A stretch of DNA of 64,000 nucleotides from Paenibacillus sp. XY044 (GTDB lineage: Bacteria > Bacillota > Bacilli > Paenibacillales > Paenibacillaceae), in assembly GCF_002257645.1 (NCBI RefSeq), contig NZ_NQMO01000016.1, forward strand, positions 1-64,000. The letters are read 5' to 3'. Every line of letters starts with the position of its first letter. Positions within the stretch are counted from its first letter, which is position 1. Of the stretch, positions 28,636-36,532 are shown piece by piece. The position numbers were made by a program, and so were the translations under genes. The notes under the pieces are model-generated. The model was not told the DNA's origin. It did not search any database and worked only from the letters and a program-made list of their open reading frames with translations.

Positions 28636-29001
28636 TTAAGGGCTGGTGGATTCCGCATGAATCGGGGTTTCCCCCGGCAAATACAGACCATAATTTTTCC
28701 TTGCCAACTGGCCGATGTACTCCGGATCGTTCAGCCGTTTCACGTCCCGCTCGAGCTGCGCTTTCGTCTGCGTGGTCTGTGCCTCCTGCTTAAGCTTCTT
28801 CGACAGCTCGGAACTCTTGTCCGCAATTTGCGAATTCTGGTCAATAAAGGTATAACCTGCCCACCCCATAAACAGAATCATGAAAGTCAGCCATAAAAAA
28901 ATCCGCCTCCGTGCGCCAGCGTGATGACCGGCAGGCTGCTTGTCATTCTTTTGTGCCGTCTGCGAGCGGGTTTGGGCTGGTGATGCAGCGTATTTTCCCA
29001 T
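28636..29001 (-). CDS. divIC: Cell-division protein DivIC
   Basis: 121 aa, FtsB/DivIC septum initiator family. A basic N-terminal cytoplasmic part (~1-33), one membrane helix (RRIFLWLTFMILFMGWAGYTF, split ~33-53) and an external coiled coil (KSSELSKKLKQEAQTTQTKA) ending in the conserved DPEYIGQLARKNYGL. Forms the divisome sub-complex with FtsL and DivIB. Between yabQ and yabR as in B. subtilis. Confidence 0.95.
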   Translation of the reverse strand: MGKYAASPAQTRSQTAQKNDKQPAGHHAGARRRIFLWLTFMILFMGWAGYTFIDQNSQIADKSSELSKKLKQEAQTTQTKAQLERDVKRLNDPEYIGQLARKNYGLYLPGETPIHAESTSP

Positions 29002-29052
29002 GAATGCCTCCTTTTTAACAAATACGGAAATTGTTGCGTAACGGGCCCTTGT

Positions 29053-29631
29053 TTACTCCTTAGAGAACCATCGCTTCCACAGCTCTGCAGCTGCGGTGAG
29101 AAACTTTCTGAACCACTCGGGCATCTTCAGACGGGAGGTGATGGGGCGGAGCATCCATTGAAGCAGCTTCCAGAAAGGCATGAGACAGCGCAGGATCACG
29201 TGGAGAAAAAACATCAGCAGACTGCCGATCATGACGGCAATCCATTTCAGCAGTTTCAAGATCGCCCGGATCGGAGCCCAGATGAGCGCCCGAAACAAAC
29301 GCTTGACCACATCAATCACGTAGCGTACTGTCCTTATTAACATTACCACAAAACGCTGGGTTGTAACACTCAAGATTAAAAAATATAACCACACCCCGAT
29401 AAAGAGTCCCACAAACACATAAAACCGAAGCTGGCCGTAATTGCTGATATACAGCATCCGAAACACAAACAGGGCCGCAGCGCTCCAGTACAGCACGTCC
29501 AATACATGAAGGGTCCATTTCGGAAAGTGGAGCTGGCCCGACAGCACCCGGTAACTGTCATAGGCCACCCCCAAAGCCGCTCCCGAGAACAGCATCCACA
29601 GCAGGGTAATCCATTGGATCTGAGGACTCAT
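29053..29631 (-). CDS. yabQ: Spore cortex biosynthesis protein YabQ
   Basis: 192 aa with about five hydrophobic segments; the N-terminus ITLLWMLFSGAALGVAYDSYRVL is typical of YabQ. In B. subtilis it is a SigE-controlled mother-cell protein localised at the forespore membrane and needed for cortex. The C-terminal third is strongly basic and aromatic. Its ATG overlaps the yabP stop by 4 nt. Confidence 0.93.
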   Translation of the reverse strand: MSPQIQWITLLWMLFSGAALGVAYDSYRVLSGQLHFPKWTLHVLDVLYWSAAALFVFRMLYISNYGQLRFYVFVGLFIGVWLYFLILSVTTQRFVVMLIRTVRYVIDVVKRLFRALIWAPIRAILKLLKWIAVMIGSLLMFFLHVILRCLMPFWKLLQWMLRPITSRLKMPEWFRKFLTAAAELWKRWFSKE

Positions 29632-29909
29632 TTAAACAGCTTGCCGAGCATTCCTTTGTTTTTGCTGTGCGAACCGGGATCCAAATAAACCAGGGAATGG
29701 ACATGCCCCTCGATCGAGAGCAGACCTTCTTCCAGGTTCAAATTCTTGATATGTAAATTCTGGCCTTTGATGGTCAGGTGCCCTAGCTCGGTCTGGAGCA
29801 GAAACTCCTCGCTGTCAAAACTCTCCACATTATTTACCCCCGTCAGGTGCAGCTGCTTGCGATTCAGCATATGCATTTCGTGCTGCTTGTTTTTCGCTTG
29901 CTCGATCAT
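29628..29909 (-). CDS. yabP: Sporulation protein YabP
   Basis: 93 aa, YabP/YqfC family: a beta-rich fold with NRKQLHLTGVNNVESFDSEE and LGHLTIKGQNLHIKNLNLEEG. Cytoplasmic, with no signal peptide. Co-transcribed with yabQ, which supports the same role in spore-envelope assembly. GAAGGAGGGG precedes the ATG. Confidence 0.93.
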   Translation of the reverse strand: MIEQAKNKQHEMHMLNRKQLHLTGVNNVESFDSEEFLLQTELGHLTIKGQNLHIKNLNLEEGLLSIEGHVHSLVYLDPGSHSKNKGMLGKLFK

Positions 29910-30055
29910 GGCATGTACCCCTCCTTCTTATCAATAGCTTATGGAGCGGTTTCCGGGTTTAGAACCAGCCCCGCAGGGTGAACCGTAGGGAACTTTCAGC
30001 ACCGATGGGGTGCCATTTTGGGAATGGCTGGAAGCAAACGATATATCCGAGAAAA

Positions 30056-30094
30056 CTAAAAAGGCATCCCCCGATTGTGATCGGAAGATGCCTT
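30056..30094 (-). terminator. hup-rqcP terminator
   Basis: GAAGGCATCTTCCGATC / GATTGTGATCGG-type stem (AAGGCATC ... GATGCCTT) followed by five T on the minus strand. It separates rqcP from yabP. Confidence 0.8.
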
Positions 30095-30125
30095 CGATAC
30101 TGTATATGCCTTCTGGAATGCCCGC

Positions 30126-30404
30126 CTACCAGTTTAAACCGTTATCTTTGGCGATCGGTTCTTCCTTGACCAAGGTGTAGAGGCTGGTCGCCTCGTCCTT
30201 ACGGGTCGTTTCGGCAAGCCGCTCCACCTTCACGGTGACCAGCTTCTGGCCGAATTGGACGGTGATCTCGTCGCCGACCTTGACGGTGCTGCTGGGCTTG
30301 GCTTCCCTGCCGTTAATGAGGACCCTTCCCTGATCGGAGACATCCTTTGCAACGGTACGCCGCTTGATTAACCTTGATACCTTAAGGAATTTGTCGACGC
30401 GCAT
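30126..30404 (-). CDS. rqcP: S4-domain RNA-binding protein RqcP (YabO)
   Basis: 92 aa, a single S4 domain (MRVDKFLKVSRLIKRRTVAKDVSDQG) followed by a short acidic/basic tail. YabO of B. subtilis is RqcP, which with RqcH adds C-terminal alanine tails to peptides on stalled ribosomes. The start is one base after the hup stop, so the two are translated together. Confidence 0.92.
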   Translation of the reverse strand: MRVDKFLKVSRLIKRRTVAKDVSDQGRVLINGREAKPSSTVKVGDEITVQFGQKLVTVKVERLAETTRKDEATSLYTLVKEEPIAKDNGLNW

Positions 30405-30405
30405 C

Positions 30406-30678
30406 TTACTTTACGGCTTCTTTAAGCTTGTTGCCCGCTTTAAAAGCAGGAACGTTGGATTCCGGAATTTCGATGGTTTTGCCAGTTTGCGGGTTGCGGC
30501 CCGTACGGCCGGAACGCTTGCGGGTTTCGAAAGTGCCGAAGCCGATCAGCTGAACTTTCTCACCGCTTGCCAGAGCTTCCTCAATTTCGCCCAGGAAACC
30601 GTTCAGAACGGACTCCACGTCTTTTTTAGTCAAACCGCTTTTCGTGGAAATGTTGTTGATCAGATCTGTCTTGTTCAT
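30406..30678 (-). CDS. hup: HU-family DNA-binding protein
   Basis: 90 aa, standard HU. Seen: MNKTDLINNISTKSGLTKKDVESV, the dimer core, and the DNA-binding arm GRTGRNPQTGKTIEIPESNVPAFKAG. A nucleoid-associated dimer that bends DNA. In B. subtilis hbs lies elsewhere (next to mtrA), so the position here between mazG and rqcP is a difference from that genome. Confidence 0.96.
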   Translation of the reverse strand: MNKTDLINNISTKSGLTKKDVESVLNGFLGEIEEALASGEKVQLIGFGTFETRKRSGRTGRNPQTGKTIEIPESNVPAFKAGNKLKEAVK

Positions 30679-30818
30679 AAATTATAATCCTCCCAATATA
30701 CAAAGAAATAATTATTGGCGCGGTAGAGGAACCTAGCCCCCAAAACATACCGCTTTTGGCGCGTTCTGTATGGTATTCTTGCTGTGCTGCCCAAATTCCT
30801 GCCTCAATCCGCCAATTT

Positions 30819-30847
30819 TTTATAATTTCCGAGGAAATCCTTGTTAA
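30819..30847 (-). promoter_or_regulatory. hup promoter
   Basis: Minus strand: -35 TTAACA (30847-30842), exactly 17 nt, -10 TATAAA (30824-30819). The leader is ~135 nt. The remaining 30848-30998 stretch before mazG shows nothing else recognisable. Confidence 0.6.
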
Positions 30848-30998
30848 AACAAGCTGCAGGACGTCATCTAACGGAAATTTTGCGCGAATTCAAAGTCATG
30901 AAAACACAGAAGCCATTCATTCCTGATCGCTAAAAAGGGCTTCATTCCGCAGGCATTGAAGGCGCCTCTCGTTCCCGTTAGGGACCGGAGAGTTCATA

Positions 30999-32489
30999 TC
31001 ATACCTCATTTTTGGCCCGTTGCCAAATGGCCTCCATCTCATCCAGGCTGGACTCCTGCAGCGTTTTGCCTTCTGCGTGCAGCACATCCTCGATGTAACG
31101 GAACCGGTTAACGAACTTGCGGTTCGTTCTCGACAGCGCTTCTTCCGGATCGGCATCCAGGAACCGGGCTACGTTCGCCGCCGCAAACAGCAGGTCTCCC
31201 AGCTCGCCCACCTGCTCGTCCACGCTCTGTCCCTCAGTCACGGCCTGCCGAAGCTCTCCGAGCTCCTCCTCGATCTTGTCGAACACACCCTCGATGGAAT
31301 CCCAGTCGAACCCGACCTTGGACGCCTTCTTCTGCAGCTTGTAAGCCTTCATCAGCGCCGGCAAGTCTCTTGGAATCCCGTCCAGGGCGGACGCCTTCTC
31401 GGGCTCGATTCCTTTACGACGCTTCTCCTCGGCCTTCATGGCATCCCAGTTCTGCAGGGCGGCTTCCGCATCCTTGGCCTTGTTCTCGCCGAACACATGG
31501 GGATGACGGAAGATCAGCTTGTCGTTAAGCCCTTGAATGACGTCATACACGCTGAAGGTGCCCTCCTCTTCCTCCATTTGCGAATGCAGCATAATTTGCA
31601 GCAGCAAATCGCCAAGTTCCTCCTGCATATGCTCGGGGTCATCGTCGTCGATGGTCTCCAGTACCTCGTAGGTTTCCTCGATGAGATTTTTCCGGATCGA
31701 CTCATGCGTCTGTTCCCGGTCCCACGGGCAGCCTTCCGGACTGCGGAGAATGCCGACGATCTCATGAAGCCGGGCGAAGGTCCGCTGACGCAGACTCTCG
31801 TCGTCGCTTCTTGGAACGTACACGAGCGAGAGGTTGCCGTAGCCAAGGGCACGGTCGAGCTCAAACAACGGAACCTGAAGCACCTGCTCCTCCCCTTCGA
31901 CACCAAGCGCGTGCCCGACAACGATCTGGTAATCGTCAGGGTAAAGCTCCATGAGGCACAACTTCACCTCGGAAGCCGTAAACTCGTCGTATACCTGCCC
32001 GATCACGGTGTGCAGCTGGGGCTGCAGCATGCTGCTGCGAATGCCGGTGGAGTCGAGAAGCTGAAAGCCTTCGATCGGATCAAAGCCGAGCCGGATAAAG
32101 GCCTCGTCGAGAAAGGACTCCCCGCCCAGAATTTCTAGGGAAATCCCCTGCTGCGGACAGCGCTCCTTCAGCAGCTGGACAGTGGACTCCGCCACCATCG
32201 GATGCCCTGGCACCGCATAGACGATCACGCTGTGGTCTTCGCCAGCCAAGGCCAATTCAAGCAGCCGGTCCGCGATGGAGGCGTAAACCTCCGGAAACGA
32301 GTCATGCGCTTCGTAGATGTGGTCAAACGAACTGATTTCGAGCTTCAGTTCCTCCAGCATCGACATTACCGGATGCTCTTTCGTTCTGACGTAGATTTGT
32401 GATGCCTGCTGCAACGTTTTCACAATACCCACTGTCAGCCGGTCCGGATTGCCCGAACCGAGACCGACAACCTTCAGTACTGCGCTCAT
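30999..32489 (-). CDS. mazG: Methylase-MazG fusion, nucleoside triphosphate pyrophosphohydrolase (YabN)
   Basis: 496 aa. N-terminal SAM-dependent tetrapyrrole-methylase fold (~1-225; VVGLGSGNPDRLTVG, YAVPGHPMVAEST) fused to two MazG repeats (~240-490). The first MazG domain keeps the metal-binding EETYEVLETI and EELGDLLLQIMLHSQ. It is expected to remove non-canonical or damaged NTPs; the role of the methylase half is not known. B. subtilis YabN has the same architecture. Confidence 0.95.
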   Translation of the reverse strand: MSAVLKVVGLGSGNPDRLTVGIVKTLQQASQIYVRTKEHPVMSMLEELKLEISSFDHIYEAHDSFPEVYASIADRLLELALAGEDHSVIVYAVPGHPMVAESTVQLLKERCPQQGISLEILGGESFLDEAFIRLGFDPIEGFQLLDSTGIRSSMLQPQLHTVIGQVYDEFTASEVKLCLMELYPDDYQIVVGHALGVEGEEQVLQVPLFELDRALGYGNLSLVYVPRSDDESLRQRTFARLHEIVGILRSPEGCPWDREQTHESIRKNLIEETYEVLETIDDDDPEHMQEELGDLLLQIMLHSQMEEEEGTFSVYDVIQGLNDKLIFRHPHVFGENKAKDAEAALQNWDAMKAEEKRRKGIEPEKASALDGIPRDLPALMKAYKLQKKASKVGFDWDSIEGVFDKIEEELGELRQAVTEGQSVDEQVGELGDLLFAAANVARFLDADPEEALSRTNRKFVNRFRYIEDVLHAEGKTLQESSLDEMEAIWQRAKNEV

Positions 32490-32710
32490 ATGTCATTCCT
32501 CCGCTCTATTTCCCATTCTTCCGGGAATGGGTCATAAATATACTATATCACGGTTTCTTTTTTAAAAGAAAACCAGAAGCGCAAGGGGGTTTTCGCATGG
32601 CCCGCCCCTTAATCTGAAGCCTGTTTGGCGGAATCCGTCGATCCGCCGCCTTCTATGAATCTCCCTCTATTACGCCCAAAAATAGAAGATTCCTCCGTCG
32701 CCCGCGGCGA

Positions 32711-34390
32711 TTACCGAAGCAGCCGGACCCGCTTCAGTAAGGCGGTCAGCGGGCGGCCGATCTTCGGCAGCATCTCAAGCTCCTCTTTGGTAAGGAGCTT
32801 GGCCAGCACGGCGCCGGCAAGGAACACGGCGCCTCCAGCCGCGGCACCGGCGACACTTGCCGCGGCGGCCACGAGGCGGGCGGGCAGCCCGAGCGCGGAC
32901 AGCACCGCGTCCGCCGCGAGCGCCGCAGCGCCCGCCACTACGGCCATGCCGGCCAGCATCAGCGCCGGCTTGGCCAAGGCGGCACCGGCGCGAATGCGCA
33001 GGCCGGTGCCGCGGGCCAGCAGCGCGATGTTGAGCGCTGCCGCCAGGAAGTGCGCGGCCACGCCGGCGATGGCCGCGCCGGTAATGCCCAGCTGCGGAAC
33101 CAGCAGCAGGTTCAGCAGCGTCTTTGCCGCTGCCGCGGCCAGCAGGTGCACGGCCGGCGCACGCACGATGCCGACGCCCTGCAGGAGCGCGGCCGAAATG
33201 ATGCTGAGCGCGCTGCCTGCGGCGGTGAAGGCGATCCAGCGCATGACGCTGCTGCCTGCCGTGTCCTGGTACAGCGCGATATTCAGGGGATTGGCCAGTA
33301 TGGCAATCCCCACCGAGGCGGCGAGTCCCAGCAGCCAAAACCAGCGCAGGGACAGCCTTGTCCGCTCGCCTACCAGCTCGCGGTCGCCCCTGGCCTTAGC
33401 ATCGGCCAGTGCCGGGATGAACAGCACCGACAGCGACGTGGCCAGCATTGTCACCAGCTGGACGATGGGAATGCCGCGGTTATAGATGCCAAACTGGATC
33501 ATCGCTCCTGCCTCCCCGGCGCCTCCGGCTTTGAGCAGCCGCGGTACGGTAAAGCTGTCCACCATGCCGATCAATGGAACGGCGAGTGAACCCAGGCAGA
33601 CGGGAATCGCGTACAGCAGGACCCGCTTCAGCAGGCTCCAGCTGCTCTCCCGCATGGCTTGACGCGGCTGGTCCGGCCGAACGGCGGACTCCTGGTGCGT
33701 CGTCACCGCGGCTCCTTCCGCGCCGGCAGCACTCCGCCGAATCCGCCGGAACCTACGCCAATAGCCGAGCATGGCGATGAGCCCGGCGGCTCCGCCAGCG
33801 GCTGATCCCAGCAGCGCCCCGGCCGCGATGGTCTCCGGACTCGCTCCGATCCCCGTCAGATAAATCAGAAGACCGATCATGACAGCCACCCGCGCGCACT
33901 GCTCCGTGATTTGTGAGACGGCGGTTGGCATCATGTCTTGATATCCCTGAAAAAAGCCCCGCATCCCGGTCATCACCGGCACGAACAGCAGTGCTAAGGA
34001 CGCTGTCCGTACCGCCGGCACGACGCTGGAATTGTCGATCCAGGTCCCGATGAGCGGAGCGCATGTGTAAACCACAGCCCCCAGGACGATGCCAAGCAGA
34101 GCCAGCAGTAAAGAGGATAGCCTCATCACCCGGAGTCCTTCCCCTGTTCCTCCGACGGCTTCGTCCTCCGCCACGAATTTCGAGATCGCTGCGGGCAGGC
34201 CCGCGAGCGCGATCGTCATCATTAATGAATAGAGCGGATAAACCGTGTTATAGATGCCAAACACCGCATCTCCACCCATATTTTGCAACGGAATTTTCTG
34301 CAGCGTGCCGATGAGTTTCGACAGCACCATCGCCATGCTCAAAATCAAAGCCCCCTGCAGCATTTTTGATGCCGCACCTGTCTGTTTCAT
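32711..34390 (-). CDS. SpoVB/MurJ-like polysaccharide flippase (YabM-like)
   Basis: 559 aa, MOP superfamily with about 14 membrane helices. N-terminal ILSMAMVLSKLIGTLQKIPLQNMGGDAVFGIYNTVYPLYSL is typical of SpoVB-type lipid-linked oligosaccharide flippases. Likely moves peptidoglycan or spore-wall precursors across the membrane. The second half is extremely Ala/Gly-rich and its DNA (about 32780-33250) is clearly more GC-rich than the neighbours. Position after spoVT and before mazG matches B. subtilis yabM. Confidence 0.92.
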   Translation of the reverse strand: MKQTGAASKMLQGALILSMAMVLSKLIGTLQKIPLQNMGGDAVFGIYNTVYPLYSLMMTIALAGLPAAISKFVAEDEAVGGTGEGLRVMRLSSLLLALLGIVLGAVVYTCAPLIGTWIDNSSVVPAVRTASLALLFVPVMTGMRGFFQGYQDMMPTAVSQITEQCARVAVMIGLLIYLTGIGASPETIAAGALLGSAAGGAAGLIAMLGYWRRFRRIRRSAAGAEGAAVTTHQESAVRPDQPRQAMRESSWSLLKRVLLYAIPVCLGSLAVPLIGMVDSFTVPRLLKAGGAGEAGAMIQFGIYNRGIPIVQLVTMLATSLSVLFIPALADAKARGDRELVGERTRLSLRWFWLLGLAASVGIAILANPLNIALYQDTAGSSVMRWIAFTAAGSALSIISAALLQGVGIVRAPAVHLLAAAAAKTLLNLLLVPQLGITGAAIAGVAAHFLAAALNIALLARGTGLRIRAGAALAKPALMLAGMAVVAGAAALAADAVLSALGLPARLVAAAASVAGAAAGGAVFLAGAVLAKLLTKEELEMLPKIGRPLTALLKRVRLLR

Positions 34391-34491
34391 CCTCTTCCCT
34401 ACTTTTGCCCGGATTCAACCTCAATATTTGGTGTTGCTTTTTTCGTTTTTTCGATACGAATACACCTATTATACCTGAGGAAGGTGGACAC

Positions 34492-34541
34492 AAAAAACTC
34501 CCGCCTTCATTCCCGGATCATCCGTGGATATGAAGGGGGAG
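34492..34541 (-). terminator. spoVT terminator
   Basis: Long stem AAGCTCCCCCTTCA / TGAAGGCGGGAG followed by six T on the minus strand. Confidence 0.85.
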
Positions 34542-34581
34542 CTTCTAGTACTCGGTGAAGAGCCGTACCGGGGCTGCCGGA

Positions 34582-35124
34582 CTACTGCTCCATTTGCTTG
34601 CCGAGAAAGGCGGCGGCTGTTTCGGACATTTTGATTTCTAGCTGCGACATCTTGGTTGCTTCGTCCTTGCTCAGCAGGATCACCGCACCAATCGGATCTC
34701 CGCCGGAAATGATCGGCGCAGCCACAAAGGAGGATAGGCTCTCCTGATGATCCTTGCTGATTTCGTAGCTGCCCGGGTTCGTTTCCAGCAGCGTCTTGCG
34801 GCTGTCCATGCAATTTTCGATCAGGGATCCGATCGATTTCTCCAAGTATTCCTTTTTGGAGCCGCCCGCAACGGCAATAAAGGTATCACGGTCGGAAATG
34901 ATGGTCGTATGTCCAGTGCCTTCATACAGCGATTCCGCATATTCCTTGGCGAAATCGCCAAGCTCGCCGATTGGGGAATACTTCTTCAGAATAACTTCAC
35001 CATCACGGTCTACAAAAATTTCAAGCGGATCTCCTTCACGGATACGCAGTGTACGTCTGATTTCTTTTGGGATGACCACTCTGCCCAGGTCATCGATACG
35101 GCGGACTATTCCAGTAGCTTTCAT
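34582..35124 (-). CDS. spoVT: Stage V sporulation regulator SpoVT
   Basis: 180 aa. N-terminal AbrB-type swapped-hairpin DNA-binding domain (MKATGIVRRIDDLGRVVIPKEIRRTLRI, read in two parts, ~1-50) and C-terminal GAF domain (~55-178). A forespore regulator of SigG-dependent genes in Bacillus. Full length. A SigG-like promoter lies ~75 nt upstream. A second AbrB-type gene, abrB, is at 54.6 kb. Confidence 0.96.
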   Translation of the reverse strand: MKATGIVRRIDDLGRVVIPKEIRRTLRIREGDPLEIFVDRDGEVILKKYSPIGELGDFAKEYAESLYEGTGHTTIISDRDTFIAVAGGSKKEYLEKSIGSLIENCMDSRKTLLETNPGSYEISKDHQESLSSFVAAPIISGGDPIGAVILLSKDEATKMSQLEIKMSETAAAFLGKQMEQ

Positions 35125-35196
35125 TTACATGTTGCCCCGCTTTCTAGAGAAGATTTTTCAACTACTGTTCTTATGGGAAGAGGTGAGTCCCAGGAA

Positions 35197-35227
35197 TATA
35201 AGTTGTGATATCTGCCCATAGTATTCA
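35197..35227 (-). promoter_or_regulatory. Candidate SigG promoter of spoVT
   Basis: Minus strand: -35 TGAATA (35227-35222), identical to the SigG -35 core, 18-nt spacer, -10 ACTTATA (35203-35197), a partial match to CATACTA. spoVT is SigG-dependent in B. subtilis. Confidence 0.4.
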
Positions 35228-35304
35228 TCCATTCCCAATTCCTTATACATGATGTTGGAACTATTAGTTGCGGTTCTTCTGCACATTTTATCCAGCAAAT
35301 GCCG

Positions 35305-35332
35305 CAAAAAAAGACGCGGGCCTGGCCCGCGC
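35305..35332 (-). terminator. prsA terminator
   Basis: GCGCGGGCC / GGCCCGCG stem followed by a run of eight T on the minus strand. Confidence 0.9.
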
Positions 35333-35368
35333 CTGTCCTATATGCAAACGATTAACGAAGAATATTGG

Positions 35369-36532
35369 TTACTTGCCCGATCCCTCGCCTGATACGTTTC
35401 CCTTTTCTTCGAAAGTGGTCGTTCCTGTATCACTGCCCTTGGACTCTCCAGTACCACCGCTGTTGCTGCTGCCTGTCGTACCTGTCCCGGAAGTTGAGCC
35501 TTCCGTGCCGCTGCCCGTGGTTCCCGTATCGGTCGTGCCCGCGCCGCTCTTGGACGTATCCGCCGTTTTCGGCAGATCAATTTTTTTAATGATTTTCGTC
35601 AGGTCACTCTGCATGAACTGGTCGATTTTCGATGCGCCCAGGTTGCTCCGGATCATCTCTTTCTGATCGTTCGTCAGCTTGTCATAAGGCGTGTCCTTGC
35701 GGGAGTCGACCTTAATGATGCTGTATCCGAGGTTGGATTCTACAGGAGTGCTGATCTTGTTCAGCGGAAGGGTCAGCACCTGCTCCTTAAACTCCTGCAC
35801 GCTCCACTGCCCGACGGTAAAGTCTTTGTAGACGCCGCCATTGTCTTTGGAAGAGGAGTCATCCGAGTACTTTTTGGCCAGCTCGGCAAAGTCTCCCCCA
35901 TTGTCCAGCTGGGATTTGACATCCTTGGCGATCTTCAGCGCTTCTTCCTTGGTCCGCTCCTTGTTATTCGAATCGGTCAGGCCGATCAGAATATGATGCA
36001 CCGTAGCCACCATGAAATCCTGCTTGTTGCTTTCATATTGCTTCTTGATGTCATCTTCGGTCACTTTGGCGTTCATGTCCTCCATGACGGTCATGACCTG
36101 CACCAAGTACTGTTTAAGCTCATCCTCTTTGAGCTTCTGTTGATCGAGCAGCTGCTTGAACTGGTCATCGCCCACCTGCTTCTTCATTTGGTCGATCTGC
36201 TGGCCGGCCTTTTTCTCGCCTTCCTTCTTAGCATCGTCCGTAGCCTTGCCGCTCAAATATTTGAAGGCAATTTTCTGCTTTACCAAATAATCCTGAAAGT
36301 CCGCCATGTCCATAAATTGGGCATATTCAGGAGACATAAAGGTCATGATTTTTTTCTGCGTGTTAAATTCGTTTTCCGTAATTTCTCCGCCCTCGTAAGT
36401 TGCCACGGCTTTGCTGGCATCCTTTTGGTCATCGGAGCCGCCTTTCTCACAGGCTGCCAGCACGGAAAGGGTCAGTACACACACCAACGTCAGCAAAATT
36501 CCTCTCCATGCTTTTTTCTTATTGAACAACAT
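35369..36532 (-). CDS. prsA: Foldase lipoprotein PrsA-like
   Basis: 387 aa. Signal peptide with lipobox LAAC (Cys ~27 after the ATG at 36532), a SurA-type N-domain, and a parvulin PPIase domain (~170-265; VHHILIGLTDSNN, FAELAKKYSDDSSSKDNGG). The last ~60 residues are an unusual Thr/Gly/Ser-rich tail. The chosen start has AAGGAGG 9 nt upstream and overlaps the mfd stop by 14 nt, which suggests translational coupling. A post-export folding catalyst tethered to the outer face of the membrane. Confidence 0.92.
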   Translation of the reverse strand: MLFNKKKAWRGILLTLVCVLTLSVLAACEKGGSDDQKDASKAVATYEGGEITENEFNTQKKIMTFMSPEYAQFMDMADFQDYLVKQKIAFKYLSGKATDDAKKEGEKKAGQQIDQMKKQVGDDQFKQLLDQQKLKEDELKQYLVQVMTVMEDMNAKVTEDDIKKQYESNKQDFMVATVHHILIGLTDSNNKERTKEEALKIAKDVKSQLDNGGDFAELAKKYSDDSSSKDNGGVYKDFTVGQWSVQEFKEQVLTLPLNKISTPVESNLGYSIIKVDSRKDTPYDKLTNDQKEMIRSNLGASKIDQFMQSDLTKIIKKIDLPKTADTSKSGAGTTDTGTTGSGTEGSTSGTGTTGSSNSGGTGESKGSDTGTTTFEEKGNVSGEGSGK

